Below the pieces are notes generated by a model, which had not been told where the DNA came from, did not search any database, and worked only from the letters and a program-made list of their open reading frames with translations. The translations under genes and the position numbers were made by a program. A stretch of 50,215 nucleotides of DNA. Source: Cyanobacteria bacterium SZAS LIN-3. GTDB taxonomy: Bacteria > Cyanobacteriota > Vampirovibrionia > Obscuribacterales > Obscuribacteraceae. The stretch spans positions 1 to 50,215 of the forward strand of contig JAFEAV010000048.1 in NCBI GenBank assembly GCA_018266215.1, written 5' to 3'. Below, in pieces: positions 41,708 to 50,215 of this stretch (positions are counted from its first letter, which is position 1; the number at the start of each line of letters is the position of its first letter).

Positions 41708-43939
41708 ATGAACTGGAAGTGGAAGCTGTCGGTCCTCTTCGTCTTGATAGCTGGTTTTTCTACCCTGATTTTTATGGGGCACGAAACCAGCACACAGGCG
41801 CCGCCGATTCCGGGACGGGTTGTTGATACCGCCGGTAATACTGTATTTACGGGCGAAGATATCCTGGCCGGACAGGGGGTTTTCCAGAAGTACGGTCTCA
41901 TGGACGTGGGCTCGATTTTCGGTCACGGTGCCTACAACGGGCCGGATTTTTCGGCTGATTATTTGCACCGCGCCGCCGAATTGAATCTAGATCAACTGTC
42001 TCAGGCTAAATATTTCAAGAAATTTGCCTCTCTGGATGTCGAGTCAAAAGCGCAGCTTAAGAGTCTTCTGACCACCGATTTGAAGTTGAATCGTTATGAT
42101 GCCGCGGCCAATGTCCTGCCCTGGACCCGTGGCCAGGTTAATGCCTACAATCAGCTCATACCTTATTACGACGGGCTTTTTGCATCGCCGGAAAAGCTGG
42201 CCCTGCCGGCCGACTATATCAAAGACAAAAACGAACGTTTGCAGCTGACTCGTTTCTTTGCCTGGAGCGCCTGGGTCTGCTCCACCAACCGACCGGGCAA
42301 AGACTATACATACACCAATAACTGGCCGCCCGAGACCCTGGTGGGCAACGGCCCGAACATGCATATCTTCTTCTGGAGCGCCATGAGCTTGATTATGCTC
42401 GTGGGCGGCATCGGCCTGACCCAATTTCTTTTGAGCGCCTTCCCCGGCCTGGGCTGGGCTCCCGACGGCGGTGAGATGAAGGACAATGTGGCCGGCTTTA
42501 AGCCCTATCCCTCGCAAAAGGCCATCTATCCCTATTTTGTCGTGGTCTGCCTGCTCTTCCTGGTGCAGGCGGCTTTCGGCGTGGTGACTGCGCATTATGT
42601 CGTCGAAGCCGGCGGCTTCTATGGTTTTGATACGAAATCAATCCTGCCTTACAGCATCACTCGCAGCTGGCATCTGCAATTGTCCATTCTCTGGATAGCC
42701 ACCGCATGGCTGGCCGGCGGCATGTTTATCGCATCGATGCTCTCCCGCCACGAACCACGTGGCCAGCACTGGTTGGTAAAGATCTTGTTTGTGGCTATCG
42801 TCATTGTGGCCGTGGGTAGTATGGGCGGAGAATGGCTGGGCATCAAGGATATGCTCGGCAAAAACTGGTTCTGGTTTGGTCATCAGGGCTGGGAATATCT
42901 GGAGCTCGGTCGCTTCTGGCAGATCCTGCTCACTATCGGCATGGTGCTCTGGGCTTTCATTGTCTGGCGCAGTATCCGTCCCCTGCTGCAGGGCAAGGAG
43001 CACGGCAGTTTGCCTCATATGCTGCTCTACGGAGTCTTTGCCATTCCGCTCTTCTTTAGTTTCGGCATGATGTATCACCCCGGCACTAATTTTGCCGTGG
43101 CCGATTTCTGGCGCTGGTGGGTGGTGCATCTCTGGGTTGAGGGCATCTTCGAGCTCTACACGACAATAATCGTTGCCTATTTCTTCCACAGTCTCGGCAT
43201 GGTTTCGGAAAAATCGGCTCTCTCGGTCATTTACATCGACATTATTTTGTACCTGGGCGGCGGCATTGTCGGCATCGGCCATCACTATTACTGGACGGCG
43301 CAACCGGCTATAAATATGGCCCTGGGCTCGATGATCTCGGCTCTGGAAGTGGTGCCCCTCACTTTGCTCACTATGGAAGCCTGGAAATTTATCGAACTGG
43401 CCAAGGTTGAAGGGTCAATCAAGAAGTTTTCCCATTACTGGGCGATGATGTTCTTGATTGCCGTCGGCTTCTGGAACTTCCTGGGGGCGGGGGTTTTCGG
43501 CTTCCTGGTCAATACTCCCATTGTCAGCTATTACGAACATGCCACCTATTTGACCTCCAACCACGGACACGCCGCTCTCATGGGTGTCTACGGGATGCTG
43601 GCCGTGGCGGCGGTCCTGTTTTGCACGCGCTATTTGATTGAGAACGACGCCTGGAGCAATAAGCTCATAGGCATATCTTTCTGGTGTCTCAATGTGGGTC
43701 TTTTGCTCATGCTCCTGCTGGATATTTTCCCCGCCGGTCTGATTCAGATGCTGGCCAGTTATAATCATGGCTTCTGGTACGCACGCAGTTATGAATTTAT
43801 TCATTCCTCCAGATTTCAACTCTTTACCTGGCTGCGTATCGTTGGAGACCTGACTTTTATCCTTGGTGGTGTGGTTCCCCTTGTGATTGTTGTGCTCAGA
43901 GGTGCGTTTCATTTGCGCAAGGCCGAGCAGCCAGTCTGA
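41708..43939 (+). CDS. norZ: Quinol-type nitric oxide reductase
   Basis: A 743-aa membrane enzyme reducing NO to N2O. The N-terminal extension (one membrane helix and a periplasmic domain of about 200 residues without heme motif) marks the single-subunit qNOR type. All metal ligands are present: heme His322 (WHLQ), the non-heme iron site His474 (HLWVEGIFE) and His525/His526 (GIGHHYYW), and heme ligands His619/His621 (NHGHAALMG). ATG 41708 is preferred to an upstream GTG because GGTGAAA precedes it and the protein then begins like other qNORs. It is 61 nt after a diheme cytochrome gene and 36 nt before an unknown gene. Confidence 0.93.
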   Translation: MNWKWKLSVLFVLIAGFSTLIFMGHETSTQAPPIPGRVVDTAGNTVFTGEDILAGQGVFQKYGLMDVGSIFGHGAYNGPDFSADYLHRAAELNLDQLSQAKYFKKFASLDVESKAQLKSLLTTDLKLNRYDAAANVLPWTRGQVNAYNQLIPYYDGLFASPEKLALPADYIKDKNERLQLTRFFAWSAWVCSTNRPGKDYTYTNNWPPETLVGNGPNMHIFFWSAMSLIMLVGGIGLTQFLLSAFPGLGWAPDGGEMKDNVAGFKPYPSQKAIYPYFVVVCLLFLVQAAFGVVTAHYVVEAGGFYGFDTKSILPYSITRSWHLQLSILWIATAWLAGGMFIASMLSRHEPRGQHWLVKILFVAIVIVAVGSMGGEWLGIKDMLGKNWFWFGHQGWEYLELGRFWQILLTIGMVLWAFIVWRSIRPLLQGKEHGSLPHMLLYGVFAIPLFFSFGMMYHPGTNFAVADFWRWWVVHLWVEGIFELYTTIIVAYFFHSLGMVSEKSALSVIYIDIILYLGGGIVGIGHHYYWTAQPAINMALGSMISALEVVPLTLLTMEAWKFIELAKVEGSIKKFSHYWAMMFLIAVGFWNFLGAGVFGFLVNTPIVSYYEHATYLTSNHGHAALMGVYGMLAVAAVLFCTRYLIENDAWSNKLIGISFWCLNVGLLLMLLLDIFPAGLIQMLASYNHGFWYARSYEFIHSSRFQLFTWLRIVGDLTFILGGVVPLVIVVLRGAFHLRKAEQPV

Positions 43940-43975
43940 GGCAGTGAGCCGGTGTGGAACGGGAACTGACCTGTC

Positions 43976-45151
43976 ATGAGCAATTTGAACCTTCTGGCCA
44001 TAGGCTTTCCGGCTTTTCCTGCCGGACAGTGCGCCAGCCTTGTCACGGCCAGACCCCTGGAAAATTACGACATTGTGGTAATCAATCCGGTCAGCCCCCT
44101 GCATCTGCTCACCGGTGATTTCACCACCATTGCTTATCCCGCCTCCGGTCGCTTTGCTCGTCCGGTTGAGGTCGACGATCATGTCTTTCGCTCCTGGGAA
44201 ATTTTCAGCGATGTGCGCATCAGTGAGCTGGCCTCCTTTTTATTGCGCGGTGGCTTGCTTGTTTTTTTCCTTTCGCCCGGAATAGTCGTCACCTCGGCTG
44301 ATGGCGGCAGCAATATCGGCAATTATTTCTGGCTGGACACACTGGCGCCCGATGGGGCTTCCCAGGGCTATGACCGTAAGATTTTGCATCGACCGGCCGC
44401 CGGTCCCGTCGTTATCACCGAGGCCGGTAAAAGTTCGGATTTTGCCAGCTATCTGCAAAAATTTGATGCCACCGCCTACGCCACCATCCCCAGAGGGGCC
44501 CTGGCGGAAGGATTCATACCTCTGGCTGAAACCGCCACCGGGGACTGCGCCGCCGGACATCTGCCCTGCGGCGATCATGAGGGAGGCATAGTCTTTTTGC
44601 CGGGCCCCTACCAGCAGCATCTGGAAGGTGAACTTCTGCACTGTCTCGAGCGCTGGAGCAAAAGGCGCGAGGGCAATGGTGAAAGCGACCTGAGGCAGGC
44701 CGCCGCCAGTCTCGACGAGGCCCTTTTTGTGCAGCAGTGCATCGCGTATTTTGAGGGTCAGGGCCTGGTCTGCCGCGCCAGTGAGAACGCCGCCAACGAA
44801 TACACGGTGGTCGATCGCGAGCAGTCCGAAATAATCGTGCGGGCGGTTTTTCAGGACGAGCGCTTTGCCGACTACAGCAGCATCCGGCGCGAACTGGCGG
44901 CCCTGGCCGATTCTATCATCAAATGCTGGAGCCAGGCCAAGGCCGAACCGGCCGGTTTGCTGGTCCTGGCCCAGGGCAAAAAACTGCCCAGCAACAGGGT
45001 GACCGAGAGCACCAAGGATGATCCCACTTTTGATCGCATCGCCGATAAGTACCGCATTGCCCTGCTCTACAGCGACACTTTTGTCGGTGGTCTGGAACAG
45101 TGGTCGTCTGACAACGGCAAGGCGACACTGACCGAGACCTTCGAGCTCTAA
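43976..45151 (+). CDS. Protein of unknown function downstream of NO reductase
   Basis: Not recognised. A 391-aa soluble protein. The first 200 residues alternate strands and helices (YDIVVINPVSP, LLRGGLLVFFL, GGIVFLPGPY) in a manner like GATase/flavodoxin-type folds. A helical linker near 230 leads to a C-terminal domain (about 260-391) with YEGQGL-like FEGQGLVCRAS, an IIVRAVFQDE strand and AGLLVLAQGK, which recalls nuclease-like or sensor folds. No catalytic motif can be assigned. It starts 36 nt after the NO reductase stop and is likely co-transcribed. Confidence 0.65.
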   Translation: MSNLNLLAIGFPAFPAGQCASLVTARPLENYDIVVINPVSPLHLLTGDFTTIAYPASGRFARPVEVDDHVFRSWEIFSDVRISELASFLLRGGLLVFFLSPGIVVTSADGGSNIGNYFWLDTLAPDGASQGYDRKILHRPAAGPVVITEAGKSSDFASYLQKFDATAYATIPRGALAEGFIPLAETATGDCAAGHLPCGDHEGGIVFLPGPYQQHLEGELLHCLERWSKRREGNGESDLRQAAASLDEALFVQQCIAYFEGQGLVCRASENAANEYTVVDREQSEIIVRAVFQDERFADYSSIRRELAALADSIIKCWSQAKAEPAGLLVLAQGKKLPSNRVTESTKDDPTFDRIADKYRIALLYSDTFVGGLEQWSSDNGKATLTETFEL

Positions 45152-45204
45152 AATCTTCTATACTTTTCCCAGCTGTTGGTGCTGATGCAAAGTGAGGCGG
45201 GGAA

Positions 45205-46755
45205 ATGGCCGAGACGATTCTGGCGCGACTTTTTCATGATCTGCCCGGTCTCGGGGGCAATTTGCAGGCCCGGCCGACGCTGGCCATAACCGGTCTCAGT
45301 ACCGACCCCAATCTCTGCCGTCCCGGCTTTCTCTATGTTGCCGACGAGTCCGAGACGGTCGACAGCAGCCGCTATGGTGTGCGTCTGGACGGCCGTCATT
45401 ATATTGCCCGGGCTCTGGAAAATGGTGCTGTGGCCATTCTCACCACCCCCGGCGTGGTTCTGCCGGCTGAATATTTAAAAGTGGCCGAGGGCATTCCGCT
45501 CATTACCCATGAGCAACCCCTGTCCTTTCTCGGTATTTTGAGCGCCCGCTTTTTTGGCGAACCTCGTCCGCAGCATCTTGCACTGGTGACCGGCACCAAC
45601 GGCAAAACATCCACCGTGAATTTTTGCCGTATGTTGTGGACCCTGGCCGGTTTGCCCTGCTGTTCCATCGGTAATCTGGGGGGCGTTTTGCATGACGGCA
45701 CCCTGGTCTGGGATCGCGACCCCACCCTGTCCGTGCCTGAAACCGTGGCCCTGCATCATATTTTGCATACGATTTCCTGCAATGGAGTCGATCATGTGGC
45801 GATGGAGGCCACCAGTCACGCCTTCTTTGACTATCGCTTGAATGGACTGGCCGCCACGGTCGGGGCTTTCACCAATCTCACCCGCGACCATCTGGATTTT
45901 CACCAGACTATGGATGAATACTTCCAGATAAAAATGCGACTTTTCAAAGATGTCCTGCCCCCGGGCAGCTGGGCCGTGGTGAATGCGGATGACGAGCGCT
46001 CTGAACAGGTCCTGGCTATCTGCCGTGAGCGCGGGCATGAAATCCTCAGCTACGGCTTCAAGGGTGCTGAAGTAAAATTGCTTGAGTGCGTCTGCACCGC
46101 CGACGGTCAGGATTTGCAGCTGGAGATTCTGGGTCGTAAATACAGCTGTCATCTCAATTTATTCGGCCTTTTCCAGGTCAGTAATGTCCTCTGCAGTCTG
46201 GCCATCGTCATCGCCTCGGGAATGGCCCCTGAGAGGGCTGTAGAGCTGGTGGGAGAGCTGACCGAGGTGGAAGGTCGTCTCAACACCGTGGCCATCACCC
46301 CGGCCGGGGCCAGGGCAATTGTCGACTACGCTCACACCCCGGACGGCATTCGTGCCGCCCTTGAGGCCTGCCGCAGTTTCACCAGCGGTAAATTGACCAT
46401 CGTCTTTGGTTGCGCCGGGGAAAGCGACCGGGGCAAGCGTGCTGAAATGGGGGCCATGGCCGCCGGCCTGGCCGACTGTGTGATTGTCACCGATGACCAG
46501 CCCCACCACGAAGACCCGGCCGCCATTCGCGCCGAGATCCTGGCCTCGGCGCCGGGAGCGCGCGAGGTGGCCGGACGGGCGGCGGCGGTGGAGCTGGCTC
46601 TGAGCGAAGCCGGGGCGGGGGATACCGTGCTCCTGGCCGGGCTCGGTCACGAAAATTTTCAGGTCATAGGCGACCGGCGTCTGCCCTACTCCGACACGGC
46701 CGAGGCCAGGCGGGTGGTGGAGCAACTCAGGGCCCTGGAGAAGTCGCGCGGCTGA
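45205..46755 (+). CDS. murE: MurE-like Mur ligase with altered recognition motif
   Basis: A 516-aa ATP-dependent ligase of the MurE family (UDP-MurNAc-dipeptide plus a third amino acid). The ATP loop is TGTNGKTSTVNF (about 128), the metal/carbamate region follows at MEATSHAF, and the C-terminal domain has DYAHTPDGI and a GHENFQ block. The DNPR motif that holds diaminopimelate reads DQPH (Asp431-His434), GKGHE reads GLGHE, and CGGDRDRGKR reads CAGESDRGKR. Third-residue choice may therefore differ, or this is a paralogue with another substrate. GAGGCGGGGAA precedes the ATG. It stands 53 nt after the unknown 391-aa gene. Confidence 0.82.
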   Translation: MAETILARLFHDLPGLGGNLQARPTLAITGLSTDPNLCRPGFLYVADESETVDSSRYGVRLDGRHYIARALENGAVAILTTPGVVLPAEYLKVAEGIPLITHEQPLSFLGILSARFFGEPRPQHLALVTGTNGKTSTVNFCRMLWTLAGLPCCSIGNLGGVLHDGTLVWDRDPTLSVPETVALHHILHTISCNGVDHVAMEATSHAFFDYRLNGLAATVGAFTNLTRDHLDFHQTMDEYFQIKMRLFKDVLPPGSWAVVNADDERSEQVLAICRERGHEILSYGFKGAEVKLLECVCTADGQDLQLEILGRKYSCHLNLFGLFQVSNVLCSLAIVIASGMAPERAVELVGELTEVEGRLNTVAITPAGARAIVDYAHTPDGIRAALEACRSFTSGKLTIVFGCAGESDRGKRAEMGAMAAGLADCVIVTDDQPHHEDPAAIRAEILASAPGAREVAGRAAAVELALSEAGAGDTVLLAGLGHENFQVIGDRRLPYSDTAEARRVVEQLRALEKSRG

Positions 46756-46915
46756 ACTGGCGCAACTAATTGAATATGTCGGAATTTTTTGTCCCGCCCG
46801 CGCGTTTAAAGATGTGGTGGGGGTGTTTTGTTATCTTTCAGCTACTATTTGGGAACGGGCCCCTATTTTTCCAGTCGATTTCAGCATTCCAGTTTTTGGG
46901 TATCCAGGAGTTTAG

Positions 46916-49372
46916 ATGTCAGTTTCAAGAAATCCGAATCTCGGCGTCGGAGCGACTGTTGCGGATATTCCAGCGCGATCCGACGAAGATCCTGCCGGCG
47001 CCTGGCGCAAAAATCTGGGGCGCACCAAAATGGCCCTCTGTCTGCCGCGGCCTGATTCCTGGTGGAGCGGGCCCTTGCCCAGCCAGTGTCCCGGCTTCGT
47101 CGACGGCAAGCTGCATTCCCTGCCCATGCCGGATCTTGCCACCTGCAGCCGACGCTCGGTGCTCGATTATTTTGATAATACCTGGGCTCTCAACGAATTG
47201 CTTTTTTCCTCGCTCATCGGGGAAGAGCCTTTCTACCGGCCGCCCTATCATGATTTGCGTCATCCCCTGGTCTTTTACTATGTGCATCCCTCCGTGCTCT
47301 ATGTGAGTAAATTGCGGCTGGCCGGGCTTCTTGATGGGCCGATCAATTCTTATTTCGAAAGTCTGTTTGAGACAGGCGTAGACGAGATGAGCTGGGACGA
47401 CATGTCCAAAAATGTGATCGAGTGGCCCAGTCTAGACGACTGCCGGCAGTATCGCGGCGAGGTCTACCGCGTCGTTCACTCCATCATCGAAAATCATCCC
47501 GCTCTGGCCGACGGCCACAAGCCAATCGATCAGCATCATCCGCTCTGGGCCCTGTTTATGGGCTTTGAGCACGAGCGCATTCATATAGAAACATCCTCGG
47601 TTTTGATCCGCGAATTGCCGGTGCATCTGGTGGCGCAGCCGGATCAGTGGCCGGATCTGCCGCCTCTGGAAGGCGCTTCCCCTGCTGCTTCTTCCGGAGC
47701 GGAAAGGCGCATGCCGGGCAGTGATCTGCCGGTGAATAACTTTCACCGGATCGCTGCCCGCACCGTTGCCGTGGGCAAGCCCCTTGATTTTCCCAGTTAC
47801 GGCTGGGACAACGAATACGGTGAGAGGCGCCTGGATGTGGCTGCTTTTGAAGTCAGCACACTTCTCATTAGCAATGGCGAATACTGGCAGTTTGTCAATG
47901 ACGGCGGCTATCACGACCGCGAAAACTGGAGCGAAACCGGCTGGCGCTGGCGCTCTTTTCGCAATGTAAAATGGCCCACGTTTTGGGTGCCGGCCGGACC
48001 GGCCGGATCGCATCAATACCGCCTGCGCACTTGCTTTGAAATTATACCGATGCAGTGGTCCTGGCCGGCAGTCGTCAATTTTCACGAGGCCACGGCTTTT
48101 TGCAAGTGGAAATCGCGCACCGAAAAACCGGCTGATGGGCAGCCCGCTCAAACATATCGTCTGATCACCGAGGCCGAACATCATGCGATGAGAATGGAGG
48201 ATGGTCTTAGCGAATCTGCTCCGGCTGAGCCTTTCAACAATAATTTGCGCTGGGGTTCCGAATCCCCCGTCAGCGGACAGGGCGAGCGGCTCTTCCCCGA
48301 TCTTTTCGGCAATGCCTGGCAGTGGTGCGAGGACCATTTCAATCCGCTGGACGGCTTCAAGGTGCACCGCTATTACGATGATTTCAGCACGCCCTGTTTC
48401 GACGGCGAGCACCAGATGATCATGGGCGGATCCTTCATCAGCACCGGGGATGAAGCCAGTGTCTGGGCGCGTTTCCATTTTAGGCCGCATTTCTTCCAGC
48501 ATGCCGGCTTCCGTATAGTGCGCGGCTCCTCCGCCACCGCCGGTGGTGTGGTGCATCTGCGCCGCGGTCAGGGCGGGCCCGCTTCGATTGTTGCCGCCGA
48601 CTCTGCCGATGGCGGTGCCGCCGCCTCCTTCGAGCGGGCTATGATCCATCACTACGGCGCGCCCGAATTGCAGATGCCCTTTGAAAACGGTCCCTGCGAA
48701 GCGGTGAATTTCCCCCAGCGCTGCGCCGATCTGCTCACCACCTGGTCTCGCAAGCTGGGTCTGTCTGTGGACAGGGCTCTGGACGTCGGCTGTGCCGTCG
48801 GCGGGGCCACTTTCCGCCTGGCTGAGACTTATTCCCGGGTCGTCGGTGTCGATATCAGCGAGCCGTTTATTGCCGCTGCCTCTGAGTTGAAGCGCACTCA
48901 CAGTCTCAGGTTTGAGGCTAAGGTGGAAGGAGTGTTGAGAAGCGAGCAGGTGGCGCAGGTGCCGGCCGCCGCCGCCGAGCGTGCGCTTTTCAGGCAGGCC
49001 GACGCCGGTTGCCTGCCCGCCGACATGGTTGATTTTGACGCTGTTTTATTGAACGGCGTGCTGGACTGTCTGCCCAGTCCCGGCAGTTGCCTGCGGCGCA
49101 TGTGGGGTGGGCGTGGCATCGTCCGTAGTGGCGGTTTGTTGCTGGTTGTCTCTACCTACGACTGGCGCGAAAACCGCACTCCCCGTGAAGTCTGGTTGGG
49201 TGGAACGGTCGACGAGCAGGGCCGGGAGCTGCGCTCCGAAGACGGCCTGAAAAAACTACTGGCCGAGGATTTTGACTTGCTGGAACAGCGCGATATGCCC
49301 TTTGTTGAACGGGAAGACGGGCGGCATTTCCGCTACAGCGTGGCCCAGGCCATGGTCTGGCGTCGGCGCTAG
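46916..49372 (+). CDS. ovoA: 5-histidylcysteine sulfoxide synthase/methyltransferase
   Basis: An 818-aa OvoA, which joins cysteine sulfur to histidine C5 using iron and O2, the first step to ovothiol. The DinB-like domain carries the iron ligands His219, His223 and Glu225 (HERIHIE). An FGE-sulfatase-like domain spans about 270-540 (GNAWQWCEDHF, MGGSFISTG, HAGFRIVRG). The C-terminal SAM methyltransferase (about 600-818; ALDVGCAVGG, VVGVDIS) would methylate the imidazole. All three parts are complete. CAGGAG lies 5 nt before the ATG. Ovothiol is a strong antioxidant, which suits the stress-protein-rich setting. Confidence 0.95.
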   Translation: MSVSRNPNLGVGATVADIPARSDEDPAGAWRKNLGRTKMALCLPRPDSWWSGPLPSQCPGFVDGKLHSLPMPDLATCSRRSVLDYFDNTWALNELLFSSLIGEEPFYRPPYHDLRHPLVFYYVHPSVLYVSKLRLAGLLDGPINSYFESLFETGVDEMSWDDMSKNVIEWPSLDDCRQYRGEVYRVVHSIIENHPALADGHKPIDQHHPLWALFMGFEHERIHIETSSVLIRELPVHLVAQPDQWPDLPPLEGASPAASSGAERRMPGSDLPVNNFHRIAARTVAVGKPLDFPSYGWDNEYGERRLDVAAFEVSTLLISNGEYWQFVNDGGYHDRENWSETGWRWRSFRNVKWPTFWVPAGPAGSHQYRLRTCFEIIPMQWSWPAVVNFHEATAFCKWKSRTEKPADGQPAQTYRLITEAEHHAMRMEDGLSESAPAEPFNNNLRWGSESPVSGQGERLFPDLFGNAWQWCEDHFNPLDGFKVHRYYDDFSTPCFDGEHQMIMGGSFISTGDEASVWARFHFRPHFFQHAGFRIVRGSSATAGGVVHLRRGQGGPASIVAADSADGGAAASFERAMIHHYGAPELQMPFENGPCEAVNFPQRCADLLTTWSRKLGLSVDRALDVGCAVGGATFRLAETYSRVVGVDISEPFIAAASELKRTHSLRFEAKVEGVLRSEQVAQVPAAAAERALFRQADAGCLPADMVDFDAVLLNGVLDCLPSPGSCLRRMWGGRGIVRSGGLLLVVSTYDWRENRTPREVWLGGTVDEQGRELRSEDGLKKLLAEDFDLLEQRDMPFVEREDGRHFRYSVAQAMVWRRR

Positions 49373-49399
49373 GGCGCGATTCTTCAGAGCCCGCCGGCT

Positions 49400-50116
49400 T
49401 CAGAGCCCGCGGATAGTGCTGTTGATTTTTTCAGCTTCGCGCTTATAGTGCGCCGCTTCCTTGTTGCGATGCATTTTTGTCAAAAGCGCTGAATACTGAT
49501 TATAGGCAAACATCAAATTGGGCACTCGTACAATGCGCTCGGTCTGGGCCATATTGATCAGGCGCTTGACGTGCACTTCGCCCTCGCTCAAATGATTGCT
49601 CAGCGTGTCCGCTTCCACAATGGCCGGCAGCAGCTGTTCAAGGGTTTCTTCATAGGGCGCGGCCGGTTTGTTGATGGTGGCGGATACGGTGCCGTCGCCA
49701 TGCTCGGTGACCGTGGGCGGCTTTTCGGCTACGCTGCCTTTGGTCGGTTTGAGAGCGCCACCGTCGATGATGGCGAGGGCCTGGCTCAGGGTTTTCTGGG
49801 CCAGGGCGTACTTGCCCTGGCGGTTGTAGTGCATGCCCAGGCCAATCAGGCTGCCGATGTAGGCGCGACTTTTCAGACCCTTTTTGCGGGCCTGGTTGAC
49901 TTCTTTTAGATACTGCTGGTCGGTGTCGGGCAGACCCTCGGAGCCGGGGGAAGAAGCGGCTGCGCCAGGTTCTCCGCCGCCGGGTGTTCCGGCAATGCCG
50001 CCTTCGTCTGCCGGCTGGGCGTTGGTCGGGGCGTTATTGAAGGTACAGGTCAGAAGCGCAACTAAAGGCAAGACCAGCGCTAAATTCAACTGTCTTGAAG
50101 CCGGGCTCTTTTTCAT
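49400..50116 (-). CDS. Secreted protein with TPR-like helices
   Basis: A 238-aa exported protein of unknown function. The signal peptide (MKKSPASRQ then hydrophobic residues to about 28) may end in a lipobox-like LLTC, making a lipoprotein possible. A Gly/Pro-rich linker follows, then a tetratricopeptide-like pair of helices (AYIGSLIGLGMHYNRQGKY, ALAQKTLSQAL) and another helical region. The start at 50116 is preferred for the signal peptide and GAGGAA upstream. It converges with ovoA, with 27 nt between containing a direct repeat of TTCAGAGCCCGC. Nothing else is seen up to the window edge. Confidence 0.65.
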   Translation of the reverse strand: MKKSPASRQLNLALVLPLVALLTCTFNNAPTNAQPADEGGIAGTPGGGEPGAAASSPGSEGLPDTDQQYLKEVNQARKKGLKSRAYIGSLIGLGMHYNRQGKYALAQKTLSQALAIIDGGALKPTKGSVAEKPPTVTEHGDGTVSATINKPAAPYEETLEQLLPAIVEADTLSNHLSEGEVHVKRLINMAQTERIVRVPNLMFAYNQYSALLTKMHRNKEAAHYKREAEKINSTIRGL

Positions 50117-50215
50117 CTGCGTTAATTCCTCGATGCGCTTTTGCTTGCCGTTCCAGTATAACAACGGTGCTCTGTAAAGGCACGCTTACGACTCTGGGCA
50201 AACGCTTACAAAGCG

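Noticed and set aside
1..50215. CRISPR array, insertion sequences or prophage
   Set aside because: No regularly spaced repeats, transposases, integrases or phage structural genes were seen; only single phage-like small genes.

Overview
This 50 kb window is bacterial chromosome of moderately high GC content, with dense coding and no rRNA, tRNA, CRISPR array or insertion sequence that I can see. The best guess at the organism is a non-photosynthetic relative of Cyanobacteria (Melainabacteria/Vampirovibrionia, perhaps the Obscuribacter group). The reasons are the cyanobacterial-type hoxEFUYH(W) order, a didomain ovoA, many universal stress proteins and a respiratory-type NO reductase. This is inference from gene content; no marker gene is present to prove it.

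Layout. 1-9.6 kb: an edge-truncated MFS transporter, two paralogous small secreted proteins around a YaeQ-like gene, an MFS exporter divergent from its probable LysR regulator, a secreted alpha/beta hydrolase, an SDR lacking the usual catalytic Tyr/Lys, a secreted VWA protein, and a TlpA-like thioredoxin with an unknown secreted protein. 9.7-15.7 kb: a five-gene operon for a Tat-exported molybdenum aldehyde oxidoreductase (PaoABC type) with its XdhC-like chaperone and MocA-like cytidylyltransferase. 15.7-25 kb: a patchwork in which genes with almost exclusively G/C third positions (an 88-aa protein, a radical SAM/HAD pair, and an 84-aa/104-aa pair), several with strong hairpins, sit in long non-coding stretches beside a USP-USP-USP-acyltransferase operon.

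25-44 kb looks like one functional block for life without oxygen or under nitric oxide stress. It holds eight universal stress protein genes in all (counting the 20.5-22.6 kb trio), a CoA-transferase-hoxEFUYHW operon for a bidirectional NAD-linked NiFe hydrogenase, a GNAT acetyltransferase, a degenerate serine-recombinase domain protein with a Cys-rich neighbour, a globin-coupled histidine kinase divergent from a NarL/LuxR response regulator, a HoxW-like protein without the usual N-terminal motif, and a diheme cytochrome c with a quinol-type NO reductase. Six intergenic regions in this block carry variants of a 16-bp dyad, TCATCCT-AA-AGGATGA, whose 7-2-7 geometry is that of NarL-type operators. 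I propose that the globin kinase/NarL pair controls these genes through the dyad, as a functional parallel to the mycobacterial DosR dormancy regulon. The dyads are visible in the sequence; the regulatory link is inference.

44-50 kb: an unrecognised 391-aa protein downstream of the NO reductase, a Mur ligase with an altered amino-acid-recognition motif, OvoA for ovothiol synthesis, and a secreted TPR-like protein.
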